Shown piece by piece: positions 26,394 to 35,358 of a stretch of DNA of 64,000 nt (the first letter of the stretch is position 1; every line of letters begins with the position of its first letter). This DNA is from Flavobacterium oncorhynchi (lineage in GTDB: Bacteria; Bacteroidota; Bacteroidia; Flavobacteriales; Flavobacteriaceae). The translations under genes were made by a program, and so were the position numbers. The notes beneath the pieces are model-generated. The model worked only from the letters and a program-made list of their open reading frames with translations. It had not been told where the DNA came from and searched no databases. The stretch is taken from contig NZ_MUHA01000023.1 in assembly GCF_002217355.1 (NCBI RefSeq), forward strand, positions 62,001 through 126,000, written 5' to 3'.

Positions 26394-28256
26394 ATGACTA
26401 AGATTTATTTTGCTTTATTTGCCTTTATGAGCATTGGCGGATATGCTCAGGTGCAAAAAGACACTATTAAAATTGACGAAGTAATAATTAACGAAAACAG
26501 ATTTAGCACGCCTATTTCTAAAAAAAATAGAAATGTATATGTAATTGATAAAGCGGCGATTGAAAAATTGCCAGGGAAAACCATTCAAGAAGTTCTGCAA
26601 TATGCTAATGGTGTCGATTTAAGACAGAGAGGCCCGTTTGGAAGTCAGGCGGATGTGAGTATTGATGGCGGAAGTTTTGAACAGACTGTTGTGCTTATAA
26701 ACGGAACTAAAATTATCGATTCTCAAACGGCGCACAATATGCTTAATTTACCGATTCCGGTTGAAGTGATCGAAAGAATTGAAATAATTCGAGGACCAGC
26801 GGCGCTTACTTATGGAATAAATAGTTTAACGGGAGCGATAAATATTATAACCAAAAAGCCTACACAATCTGGATTTTTAGTAAATACTTATGCAGGTTCT
26901 AATTTTGAAAAAGATACGCAAGATACAGGTGATACATTTTATGGTACGGGAATTCAGGTTGGAGGAGTTTTAAGTAAAGAGAAACAACAACATTCGCTTT
27001 TTGCTTCTCACGATAAAAGCAACGGATATCGATACAATACGGCTTTCGAGAATAATAAAATATTTTATCAGGGAAATTTTCAGATTAACGACAACAATGA
27101 AATTTTAAGCTCATTTGGTTATATCAATAACGGATTTGGTGCAAACGGATTTTATGCTGCTCCGGGTGATAGAAATTCGAGTGAGGTTGTACAAACCACA
27201 TTTGCATCTGTACAATCAAAACATCAATTGTCAAACAAATGGGCACTTATGCCTCGAGTGAGCTATAGATATAATTATGATGATTATCGTTATTTTGGAA
27301 TTTCTAATCTAAAAGCGGGCAGAAGCCAGCATTATACCAACTCATTAGCTGCCGAAGTTAATACAACTTATAAGATGGAAAAGGGAGAATTGGGTTTTGG
27401 TGCCGAAGTGCGCTCAGAAGACATTAGTTCCTCTAACATTGGTGACCATGACAGAGAAAATTTTGGAGTTTATCTGCAATACAGAACTACTTTTATTGAG
27501 AAGTTAGATGTGAATTTAGGCACTTATCTTAATTATAATTCAGATTACAAATGGCAGGTTTATCCGGGACTTGATGCAAGTTATGCGGTTACAAATGCTT
27601 TTAAAATTGTTGGAAATATTGGAACAAGTCAGCGTATACCATCATTTACAGATTTGTATTTAAATCAGCGTCCTGGGAACATTGGTAACCCAAATTTGGT
27701 AACTGAAAATGCATTTCAGAGCGAGATTGGATTCAAATATACCAAACAGAATTTCAGTTTTAATGCTAACTATTTTTACCGAAAGATCAGCAATTTTATA
27801 GATTGGACAAGAGATGTTACTACTCAGCCATGGCAAAGTAACAACTACGGAAATCTGAATACAAATGGTTTTAATTTGCGTACCAACTATAGAGTTAATT
27901 TTTCTAGTGATTCTAGGTTAAACATTAATTTGGCATACTCATATTTAGATTTTAAATTTCAAGATGTTATCGATGATCTTTATGCTAAATATTTGGTTTC
28001 GTCTCTGGAACATCAAATAACAAATACAATCGATTTTCAGCATAAAAAGTTTACTGCTTTATTTGCTACTCGTTTTAATAAAAGAATAACTGGTCCATCA
28101 TACTGGATTAATGATTTTAGATTAAGTCAAGCCATAAACAAACTAACAATTTATGTTGATGCACAGAATATCTTCAATGCTAAATATTATGAAGTTGGAG
28201 CAATTCCGCTTCCTTCTAGATGGTTTAGCTTGGGCGTAAAATTTGTGACTTTTTAA
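26394..28256 (+). CDS. TonB-dependent outer-membrane receptor
   Basis: 620 residues; signal peptide about 1-19 ('FMSIGGYAQ'). Plug domain about 40-155 ('NRNVYVIDKAAIEKLPGKTIQEVLQYANGVDLRQRG', 'VVLINGTKI', 'IEIIRGPAALTYGINSLTGAINII'), then a barrel with the C-terminal 'PLPSRWFSLGVKFVTF' closing strand. No carboxypeptidase-like or STN domain. Size and plug resemble BtuB/siderophore-type receptors; the substrate is not clear. Divergent from, and probably controlled by, the MocR-type regulator. The copper genes begin about 350 bp downstream, so a metal substrate is possible but unproven. Confidence 0.9.
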   Translation: MTKIYFALFAFMSIGGYAQVQKDTIKIDEVIINENRFSTPISKKNRNVYVIDKAAIEKLPGKTIQEVLQYANGVDLRQRGPFGSQADVSIDGGSFEQTVVLINGTKIIDSQTAHNMLNLPIPVEVIERIEIIRGPAALTYGINSLTGAINIITKKPTQSGFLVNTYAGSNFEKDTQDTGDTFYGTGIQVGGVLSKEKQQHSLFASHDKSNGYRYNTAFENNKIFYQGNFQINDNNEILSSFGYINNGFGANGFYAAPGDRNSSEVVQTTFASVQSKHQLSNKWALMPRVSYRYNYDDYRYFGISNLKAGRSQHYTNSLAAEVNTTYKMEKGELGFGAEVRSEDISSSNIGDHDRENFGVYLQYRTTFIEKLDVNLGTYLNYNSDYKWQVYPGLDASYAVTNAFKIVGNIGTSQRIPSFTDLYLNQRPGNIGNPNLVTENAFQSEIGFKYTKQNFSFNANYFYRKISNFIDWTRDVTTQPWQSNNYGNLNTNGFNLRTNYRVNFSSDSRLNINLAYSYLDFKFQDVIDDLYAKYLVSSLEHQITNTIDFQHKKFTALFATRFNKRITGPSYWINDFRLSQAINKLTIYVDAQNIFNAKYYEVGAIPLPSRWFSLGVKFVTF

Positions 28257-28278
28257 ATATTATAGATTACGTTTTTTA

Positions 28279-28463
28279 AACCGCAGAGAGCACAAGGGAT
28301 TACGCAAATAACAAAAGTTTAGTGTAATCCCTTGTGCTTTCTGCGGTTAATTATTTACTTACAGATTAAAAACTTTGCGATCTTAGCGTAATCCCTTGCG
28401 TTCTTTGCGGTTGAACTTTTTTTACTCACAGACTATAAAACTTTAGCGCCTTTTGCGGTTAAA
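28279..28463. repeat. Intergenic palindromic repeat cluster
   Basis: Two 27 bp arms (28279-28305 and 28322-28348) are inverted copies with two mismatches, reading AACCGCAGA...GGGATTACGC. A third copy of the second arm, 'GTAATCCCTTGCG..TTTGCGGTT', lies at 28386-28412, and a shorter 'TTTAGCGCCTTTTGCGGTTAAA' at 28442-28463. This is a REP/BIME-like intergenic repeat; it fills most of the 353 bp gap between the receptor and the HMA-AraC gene. Confidence 0.75.
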
Positions 28464-28609
28464 TTTTCACAATAAACTCTTAAGTTATATAATCGGTCAC
28501 TTTTTGGGCTGGATATTCAAACAGTTGGTATTTGTAGAATGATTAATTGAATTTTAGTGGTAGATTTGTTATTATTATAAATTTAATAAAATCCTGATCT
28601 TATAAGGCT

Positions 28610-29173
28610 ATGAGTACATTATTCGTAAAAAACATGGTTTGTAATCGCTGTATAATGGTAGTTCAAAATGAACTCGAAAAACTCGATTTAGACTTTACAA
28701 ATATTAAACTTGGAGAAGTAAGCCTGACAAAAGAACTTAGTTCAGACCAAAGAAATTTGCTTGAAGAAGCTTTAGTTTCTTTAGGTTTTGAGGTAATTGA
28801 TGATAAAAAAAGCAGGATAATCGAAAAGATAAAAAATATCATCATCGATTTAGTACATCATCAGGATAATGACACAAAGAATAATTTATCAGATATATTA
28901 AGCGAAAAAATCAATCATGATTACAATTATCTTTCAAATTTGTTTTCTGAAGTTGAAGGGACTACGATAGAAAAATATTTTATTGCGCAAAAAGTCGAAA
29001 AAATAAAAGAGCTTTTGGTTTATGATGAGTTATCGCTGAGCGAAATAGCTTTGCGCTTAAACTATTCAAGTGTTGCGTACTTAAGTAATCAATTTAAGAA
29101 AGTAACGGGATTAACGCCAAGTCATTTTAAGCAGATTCGATCAGAAAAAAGAAAGCCGCTGGATAAGGTTTAA
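28610..29173 (+). CDS. HMA-like/AraC fusion regulator, probable copper sensor
   Basis: 187 residues. The N-terminus (about 1-65) is a heavy-metal-associated-like domain with a 'MVCNRC' metal site (Cys11, Cys14), and the C-terminal ~105 residues are an AraC helix-turn-helix domain ('YDELSLSEIALRLNYSSVAYLSNQFKKVTGLTPSHFKQ'). A chaperone-like metal-binding domain fused to a DNA-binding domain suggests direct metal sensing. It is 89 bp upstream of the copper ATPase gene in the same direction, so control of that gene is the natural inference. Confidence 0.85.
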   Translation: MSTLFVKNMVCNRCIMVVQNELEKLDLDFTNIKLGEVSLTKELSSDQRNLLEEALVSLGFEVIDDKKSRIIEKIKNIIIDLVHHQDNDTKNNLSDILSEKINHDYNYLSNLFSEVEGTTIEKYFIAQKVEKIKELLVYDELSLSEIALRLNYSSVAYLSNQFKKVTGLTPSHFKQIRSEKRKPLDKV

Positions 29174-29262
29174 GTAAATGTTACAAATCAAATCCATAAT
29201 TACGCAATAAAACTTACTGCTATTGTTGCCAACTTTGCATAATAAATTACAACGAGTGAATT

Positions 29263-31683
29263 ATGGCAACAAATAATAATACTAAGGAAACAATTTTCAT
29301 TCCGCTGGAAAACGTCGAGAGTGAGCACTGTGCTTTAATCGTAGATAAAGGATTAGCAGAGGTAAAAGGTGTTGAAACTCATAAAGTAGAAGTAAACAAT
29401 CGCAGAGCTGTTATTACCGTAAAAGGAAATGAAACTGTTGGTAATGCTGTAAAGGCTATCAAAGACTTAGGATATGGTGTCCCAACCGTAAAAAAAACTT
29501 TTCCTGTTCTAGGCATGACGTGTGCATCTTGTGCAGGCAGCGCAGAAAGTATTGTATCGTATGAATTAGGAGTAGTTGATGCATCGGTAAATTTTGCAAC
29601 TGGAAATTTAACGGTGGAATATCTTCCGAATTTAACAGATGCAAATAAACTTCAAAAAGCGGTACAAGCTGTTGGTTACGATTTACTTATTGAAGACGAA
29701 GCTAAGCAGCAAGAATCTTTAGAAGCTATTCATGCCGAGAATTTCAAAAAATTGAAAAATAAAACCATTTGGGCAGTTCTATTATCACTGCCTGTGGTAA
29801 CTATTGGTATGTTTTTTATGGATATGCCTTATGGTAATGAAATTATGTGGCTTTTTTCTACACCGGTAATTCTGTGGTTAGGGAAAGACTTCTTTATAAA
29901 TGCATGGAAGCAAACCAAACATGGTTCTGCCAATATGGATACGCTGGTGGCTTTAAGTACAGGAATTGCGTATTTGTTTAGTGTATTCAACATGTTATTC
30001 ATGGATTTTTGGCATCAACGAGGATTACATGCTCACGTATATTTTGAAGCAGCAGCAGTAGTTATTGCATTTATTCTTTTAGGTAAATTATTAGAAGAAA
30101 AAGCCAAAGGAAATACTTCATCAGCAATAAAAAAACTTATGGGTTTACAGCCCAAAACCGTGATGGTTATTCAGCCTGATGGCACTGAAAAACAAACAGC
30201 TATTGAGGATGTAAATGCTGGAGCAATTATCTTGGTAAAACCAGGTGAAAAAATTGCTGTAGACGGAATGGTGATTTCGGGAAATTCGTACGTTGATGAA
30301 AGTATGTTGAGCGGTGAACCAGTTCCTGTGTTGAAAAAAGAGAATGAAAAGGTTTTTGCTGGGACAATAAATCAAAAAGGAAGTTTTCAGTTTGAAGCTG
30401 TTAAAGTTGGTAGAGAAACCATGCTTGCGCAAATCATTAGAATGGTGCAAGATGCTCAAGGAAGCAAAGCTCCTGTGCAAAAATTAGTAGATAAAATTGC
30501 AGGTATTTTTGTTCCTATAGTTATTGGTATAGCAATATTGACTTTTATTGCTTGGATAGTTTTAGGAGGTGATAATGCTGTGGCGCAAGCTTTATTGGCT
30601 GCTGTTACGGTATTAGTAATTGCTTGTCCTTGTGCTTTAGGTCTTGCAACACCTACGGCTATTATGGTAGGAGTTGGTAAAGGTGCCGAAAATGGTATAC
30701 TAATTAAAGATGCCGAAAGTTTAGAATTAGCCAGAAAAGTTACTGCTATTGTTTTGGATAAGACTGGAACTATTACCGAAGGAAAACCACAAGTAACAGG
30801 TGTTAAATGGTTAGATAATAATGACGTAACAAAAGATATACTGCTTAGTATCGAAAAGCAATCTGAACATCCTTTGGCAGAAGCCGTAGTGAAAAATTTA
30901 GATGGTGTGCAAAGTGTGTCTTTATCAGATTTTGACAGTATTACTGGTAAGGGAGCGAAAGCAGTTTATAATAACCAAACCTATTTTGTAGGTAACAAAA
31001 AATTATTGGCTGAAAATAATATTACGATTGCTGATTCATTAGTAGAGCAAGCCGATGCTTGGGGTAAAGAGTCTAAAACTGTAATTTGGTTTGCCAGTAG
31101 TAAAGAAGCGCTTTCAGTTATTGCAATTTCCGATAAAATAAAAGAAACATCTGTAGAAGCGATTAAACAAATGCAAGATATGGGTATAGAACTCTATATG
31201 CTTACAGGTGATAATGAAGCTACTGCAAAGGCTATCGCTGATCAAACAGGAATAAAACATTATAAAGCAGAGGTAATGCCTCAGTATAAAGCTGATTTTG
31301 TAAAAGAATTACAGCAGCAAGGTAAAGTGGTAGCAATGGTTGGTGATGGTATAAACGACAGTACGGCATTAGCAACTGCTGATGTAAGTATTGCAATGGG
31401 CAAGGGAAGTGACATTGCAATGGATGTAGCAAAAATGACTATTATTTCATCAGATCTTAATAAAATACCTCAAGCTATTCGTTTGTCTAAACAAACAGTA
31501 GCAACCATAAAGCAAAACTTATTCTGGGCATTTATTTATAATCTAATTGGTATTCCTCTTGCTGCGGGAGTATTGTATCCAATAAACGGATTCTTGCTAA
31601 ATCCAATGATTGCTGGAGCTGCAATGGCCTTGAGCAGTGTAAGTGTAGTAAGCAACAGCTTGCGTTTAAAATGGAAAAAGTAA
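29263..31683 (+). CDS. copA: Copper-exporting P1B-type ATPase
   Basis: 806 residues. N-terminal HMA-like domain 1 (about 10-75) has lost CxxC and keeps a single Cys (SEHC). HMA domain 2 (about 78-145) has 'GMTCASC' (Cys87, Cys90). The ATPase core has 'SGEP' actuator motif (about 350), the membrane metal site 'CPC' (455-457), the phosphorylation site 'DKTGT' (Asp499), 'HPLAEA' HP motif and 'GDGINDS' hinge. CPC, HP and two HMA modules define a Cu(I) exporter, pumping copper from cytoplasm. It lies between the HMA-AraC regulator and a CopZ-like chaperone. Confidence 0.95.
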   Translation: MATNNNTKETIFIPLENVESEHCALIVDKGLAEVKGVETHKVEVNNRRAVITVKGNETVGNAVKAIKDLGYGVPTVKKTFPVLGMTCASCAGSAESIVSYELGVVDASVNFATGNLTVEYLPNLTDANKLQKAVQAVGYDLLIEDEAKQQESLEAIHAENFKKLKNKTIWAVLLSLPVVTIGMFFMDMPYGNEIMWLFSTPVILWLGKDFFINAWKQTKHGSANMDTLVALSTGIAYLFSVFNMLFMDFWHQRGLHAHVYFEAAAVVIAFILLGKLLEEKAKGNTSSAIKKLMGLQPKTVMVIQPDGTEKQTAIEDVNAGAIILVKPGEKIAVDGMVISGNSYVDESMLSGEPVPVLKKENEKVFAGTINQKGSFQFEAVKVGRETMLAQIIRMVQDAQGSKAPVQKLVDKIAGIFVPIVIGIAILTFIAWIVLGGDNAVAQALLAAVTVLVIACPCALGLATPTAIMVGVGKGAENGILIKDAESLELARKVTAIVLDKTGTITEGKPQVTGVKWLDNNDVTKDILLSIEKQSEHPLAEAVVKNLDGVQSVSLSDFDSITGKGAKAVYNNQTYFVGNKKLLAENNITIADSLVEQADAWGKESKTVIWFASSKEALSVIAISDKIKETSVEAIKQMQDMGIELYMLTGDNEATAKAIADQTGIKHYKAEVMPQYKADFVKELQQQGKVVAMVGDGINDSTALATADVSIAMGKGSDIAMDVAKMTIISSDLNKIPQAIRLSKQTVATIKQNLFWAFIYNLIGIPLAAGVLYPINGFLLNPMIAGAAMALSSVSVVSNSLRLKWKK

Positions 31684-31700
31684 ACCTTGATGCGTTTGCA

Positions 31701-31737
31701 AAAACGGCGGTTTCCTAATTTATATGCCGCCGTTTTA
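31701..31737 (+). terminator. Terminator-like hairpin after copA
   Basis: AAAACGGCGG (31701-31710) pairs perfectly with CCGCCGTTTT (31727-31736), 17 bp after the copA stop. Confidence 0.75.
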
Positions 31738-31870
31738 AATTAATTTTTAGTTTAATTGATTTATTTATTGACCTCGTTTTTCCTCTTCATTGCGATTTTT
31801 GAAGCAGGTTAAATGAGGTCTTTTTTTTTTTTTGAAATAAAATTCTATAATAACAAAGTATGTAAAAAAC

Positions 31871-31966
31871 CTTCGAACCTTTGTTTCTCAGAACCTCAGT
31901 ATCTCAGTATCTCAGAACCTCAGTATCTCAGAACCTCAGTATCTCAGAACCTCAGAACCTCAGAAC
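31871..31966. repeat. 8 bp tandem repeat array between copA and the CopZ-like gene
   Basis: Ten perfect-length 8 bp units at 31887-31966 made of two variants, CTCAGAAC and CTCAGTAT, in the order A B B A B A B A A A. Two degenerate 8 bp units (CTTCGAAC, CTTTGTTT) precede it at 31871-31886. The remainder of 31684-32080 holds the copA terminator and no other gene that I can support. Confidence 0.85.
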
Positions 31967-32080
31967 CTTTTTGCAAAACAATCAGTAAATATCACAAATC
32001 AAATACGGAATATTATAAGCAGATTGAGGCAAAAATGGCGGAAATTTGCTGTATCAAATAATTATAAAACATCATACAAA

Positions 32081-32296
32081 ATGGAAAATAAAAATCTTCA
32101 ATTCAAAACAACCCTTAATTGCGGCGGATGTGTAGCAAAAGTAAAATCTGATTTAGACAATGCTAAAGGCATTACTCAATGGAATGTAGATACTGATAAT
32201 GCTGATAAAATACTTACTGTTCAATCAGAAGGAGCAACAGAGGACGAAATAGTTGCTATTATTAAAAGTAAAGGTTTTAAAGCAGAGCCTATTTAA
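32081..32296 (+). CDS. CopZ-like heavy-metal-associated protein
   Basis: 71 residues from the ATG at 32081; the frame reads back to 32024 but those 19 residues are not HMA-like. It is one ferredoxin-like HMA domain with 'LNCGGC' (CxxC) near residue 15 and the ending 'KSKGFKAEPI'. Family role: soluble copper(I) carrier that passes metal to CopA. Position after copA fits, though a terminator and repeat array separate them, so it probably has its own promoter. Confidence 0.85.
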   Translation: MENKNLQFKTTLNCGGCVAKVKSDLDNAKGITQWNVDTDNADKILTVQSEGATEDEIVAIIKSKGFKAEPI

Positions 32297-32349
32297 GCTT
32301 AGGCTTTTTCTTGTCTTTTTAAAATACAATTTCGTTATTGTTTAAATGC

Positions 32350-32390
32350 AAAAAGCGTCAATTTTCAATTGAAAACTGACGCTTTTTTTA
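32350..32390. terminator. Bidirectional intrinsic terminator
   Basis: AAAAAGCGTCA... pairs with ...TGACGCTTTTT over about 17 bp with one mismatch, between the convergent CopZ-like gene and the gene ending at 32404. Confidence 0.85.
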
Positions 32391-32403
32391 TTCATATAGA
32401 ATT

Positions 32404-33945
32404 TTAATTTTCGCAGAAAGAACCTATTTGCTTTAAATGTCTCTCTGTTTGATATTTATTAAAGTTATCCCACTTAGGAGGAAAGTTTGTTTTTTGTCCG
32501 TACATAGCGTCCAAACAAATATTATTTTCTTTGTATTTATGATGCAAAACTTCTAGAATTTTAAAGAAGAATTCATCTAGCATTACAATGGCTTCAAATT
32601 CAGTTTTTAATGTATTATAGTTTTCATCTGAAGAATTTAAAAGCTGTAGTAAATTTAAAACTTCATTCTTCTCTTCTTCATTGATTTCAGTTGAATAACC
32701 CATTTTTAAAGTTTTAAAAACGAGATTATTCCACGCTTTGCTGTCATGCGCCCATTGTACATTAGGTAAGTTCAATGAATGTTCACAAATTAAAATAATC
32801 GAGAAAAGAACATCATTTAAGTATTGTGTCGGAAACTCATCAAAACTTCTGAATTCAAAACCGCTTTGGTACATTTTTTCCTGATTAAAATCAAGACCAA
32901 TTTCCGAGAGCATCTCGTATTCCATTTCGGCTTCAACTTGATCACGCCACCAAATGTTTTCTTCTTTTTTAAACTTCAGTAATTTTCTAAAATCATCAAC
33001 TTTATAAGTTAGGATTTTTCCTTTTGGCATTGCTTTGTTGTAAGTGCCTACGCCTATGTAGCGAGACATTGCGTTGCGCATAGAACCCAAAGTAAATTTT
33101 TTGTCCATGCTGTAAGTGTCACTTATTACTCCCATAATATCGGGGCTTCCAAGAGTAGCTATGAAAAATGGCTCAAACCATTGCAATAGATAAATAGCGT
33201 TTGAATGTGTTTTTTCAAAATCATTATAATCTACAATTCTGCTGTCTTCAGTTAATGATGGTAAAGTAATATGAAAATGATACGTTCCATTATTAAACAA
33301 AACCAGATTTTCCTGATTTGTCATAAACATATTAAGGCCATTGTTGTAATCTGGAAAATCTAATTTTCCGTTCAATATGCGTGATTCGTTTATTTTATCA
33401 ATAAAAAGCTTTTTGGTTGCTTTTAGTTCTCTGCACGAATCAACTACCGTTCTGTTTTCAAAATATTTAGTTACAAATTCGATAGAATCACCATCAAAAT
33501 GAACAGATCCCATCGTTTTGTTTCTTTGAGTAATCATACTCTGAATATTATAAGGCTGATCTTCTAAGAAAAGTTCCATAATAGATTTTCCAAGATAATC
33601 AGGATTCTCACGCGGCTGTGTATTTACCTCGCCATTTTCTGTATTGCTTAATGACTTTAGCGGCGATAATGTTTTATGCTGATAATTTATATCGAGTTTT
33701 TCCAAAGAATGACTATTCATCATTCTGCTAACTGTATAGCTTTCATTCAAATTAAAAGCTTTTTTTAAAACAGGAGCAAGGCTTTCTGGTTTGTAACATT
33801 TTCTATAATCAATACTGTATTTCTCAAAACCAATTTTTTCTTGTATAAATTCACCAGAGACTATCAAGGGATCTGCAAATTGCAAATAGGTTTCATTCTC
33901 TAATCCAATTCCCCAATAATACTTTTTTGTCTGATTGTCTTTCAT
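32404..33945 (-). CDS. Glutamine-synthetase-fold ligase-like protein (GCS2/amidoligase-like), unassigned
   Basis: 513 residues, no signal peptide. I do not recognise a named family. Three spots resemble glutamate-cysteine-ligase/amidoligase proteins: 'YYWGIGLENETYL' near the N-terminus (GxExE pattern), 'GTYHFHITLP' (about 223-232, like the HxH strand) and 'GFEFRSFDEFPT' (about 366-377, like the ExR strand that closes the active site), plus 'LLQWFEPFFIATLGSPD' between. Those enzymes join a carboxylate to an amine using ATP. The call is by pattern only. It is followed upstream by a cysteine-peptidase-like gene in the same direction across 435 bp, so a ligase/peptidase pair is possible. Confidence 0.5.
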   Translation of the reverse strand: MKDNQTKKYYWGIGLENETYLQFADPLIVSGEFIQEKIGFEKYSIDYRKCYKPESLAPVLKKAFNLNESYTVSRMMNSHSLEKLDINYQHKTLSPLKSLSNTENGEVNTQPRENPDYLGKSIMELFLEDQPYNIQSMITQRNKTMGSVHFDGDSIEFVTKYFENRTVVDSCRELKATKKLFIDKINESRILNGKLDFPDYNNGLNMFMTNQENLVLFNNGTYHFHITLPSLTEDSRIVDYNDFEKTHSNAIYLLQWFEPFFIATLGSPDIMGVISDTYSMDKKFTLGSMRNAMSRYIGVGTYNKAMPKGKILTYKVDDFRKLLKFKKEENIWWRDQVEAEMEYEMLSEIGLDFNQEKMYQSGFEFRSFDEFPTQYLNDVLFSIILICEHSLNLPNVQWAHDSKAWNNLVFKTLKMGYSTEINEEEKNEVLNLLQLLNSSDENYNTLKTEFEAIVMLDEFFFKILEVLHHKYKENNICLDAMYGQKTNFPPKWDNFNKYQTERHLKQIGSFCEN

Positions 33946-34380
33946 TTATACTTTTTTCTTTTTTATGGTTGATAAAACTTTTTTAGATTGATACTTTTTA
34001 TTCGTAAACGCGAGCCTAATTCTGTTAAAATTAGGGACAAGAAACCTTGTAACGGATTAAGCATTATTGTTGCCTCCATTATAAAAGTTTTTCGTTTACT
34101 TTTAAAAATATAGGAAATTATCGTTTAGAAATTGTGCATTTATATCGACTGAAAGAGGAATAAAAAAATAAAATTTTACAATTGGGTTATAAAATAGTTA
34201 TCGTTATTAATCGCTTTTATATCAATAATTTAAGCTGTAGTATAGCGTAGACGGAACTTTTGCAATACTTGTTTTTTTCTAAGCTGCAAAAGTAGTGAAT
34301 AATTAGATTATTTCCAAGCTGTTAGTGCAATGGAAATGAATATGTTTTTTTAGGGTTTTAAAATAAAACTCAAATGCTTT
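33946..34380. other. Intergenic region with one doubtful 33-codon frame
   Basis: 435 bp between two minus-strand genes. A 33-codon minus-strand frame (33963-34064, starting MLNPLQGF) has GGAGG 8 bp before its ATG, unusual in this phylum, but no other support. The rest is AT-rich with no visible gene or strong hairpin. Confidence 0.25.
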
Positions 34381-35118
34381 TTATTCGTGATAATAAAAAA
34401 CATAAGAAGAGTACAATTCGTCATTCCACCAATCTTTTCTAATTTCCGAAAAGTAGTTGTAATTCAGCTTTCCAGCTTGCGATTGCAGCGGATAAATTAC
34501 CATACCATTCTCTCTATAAGCTTTGTGCAAATCAGTTTCGGGAACAACAGGAACAATATGCCCAGAGAGTCCTTTCTCCCTTCTTTTCGCGCAAATTATT
34601 CCAATGCCGCCATTAGTATTTACTTTATTTTGAATTTCATCAGGACTAAACATTCTTTCCCAGCCAAAAGCAGAACCCCATTGCAAAAACCAATCGTGTA
34701 TTGCGCTAGAGTAAATACGATCAACCGTTTCTTCAAAAACTGCTTCGACCTCTTGTCCATTTAATATTTTTTCTAGAGCTTCATTAGTCCACCAAACCGT
34801 TGGGAGATACACTTTAGAAAACCAGCAATAATCATAAGAATAGACATTACAATAGGTGTCTTCTACAGTTCTTTGATATCTAATGTTTTTTTCAACATCC
34901 AATTTGTCTATCAGCCGCGCAATACTTTCTTTTTTACTCGCTGCATTTGTTAAATCTCTATATGGAATGTCAGAATCAGAAAGAGGAGTTTCCTTCATTT
35001 CCATCGAATCTAATCTGGATTTTAGATTAGGTAATAAATCGGCTTTTACTATTTTATCATTTGACACAGGATTATTTTCTAAAGCTAATGATCCTGCTGC
35101 TATGTTGTATTCTGTCAT
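34381..35118 (-). CDS. Putative cysteine peptidase/amidase-like protein
   Basis: 245 residues, no signal peptide. Not assigned to a family. 'EDTYCNVYSYDYCWF' (about 107-121) looks like the catalytic-cysteine helix of NlpC/P60 or CHAP-type amidases, and 'LSGHIVPVVPE' (about 185-195) like the strand carrying the catalytic histidine; 'YLPTVWWTNE' lies between. Those enzymes cut peptidoglycan peptides. Lack of a signal peptide suggests an effector, a toxin delivered by another route, or an intracellular role. It is in the same direction as the ligase-like gene downstream. Confidence 0.45.
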   Translation of the reverse strand: MTEYNIAAGSLALENNPVSNDKIVKADLLPNLKSRLDSMEMKETPLSDSDIPYRDLTNAASKKESIARLIDKLDVEKNIRYQRTVEDTYCNVYSYDYCWFSKVYLPTVWWTNEALEKILNGQEVEAVFEETVDRIYSSAIHDWFLQWGSAFGWERMFSPDEIQNKVNTNGGIGIICAKRREKGLSGHIVPVVPETDLHKAYRENGMVIYPLQSQAGKLNYNYFSEIRKDWWNDELYSSYVFYYHE

Positions 35119-35358
35119 CTTGAATGCTTAAAATTAATGGACATAAACCAGCAGGAATTTGTATTCGTGCCATTTGGTTTTATCGCCAAAAAAGTAAATA
35201 TAGGGATTTTGAACTTTTCTAACCCTTATAGAAACGGACAAATTATGAAAATATTAGGATTATTTTCGTTTTCATAATTGGTCTTTCTTTTTAATTAAGA
35301 ATTATCCATTAGCTTCCAGCGTGAGTTTTCTCTATCTTTGCATTTTTAAAAATACTTC

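Noticed and set aside
30145..30480. Minus-strand frame opposite copA
   Set aside because: It lies wholly inside a strongly conserved gene and shows no motif; a shadow frame.
31887..31966. Possible CRISPR array
   Set aside because: Units are only 8 bp, adjoining, with no spacers and no cas genes in the window.
32024..32080. Longer start for the CopZ-like protein
   Set aside because: The 19 added residues are not HMA-like and the ATG at 32081 gives a standard domain.
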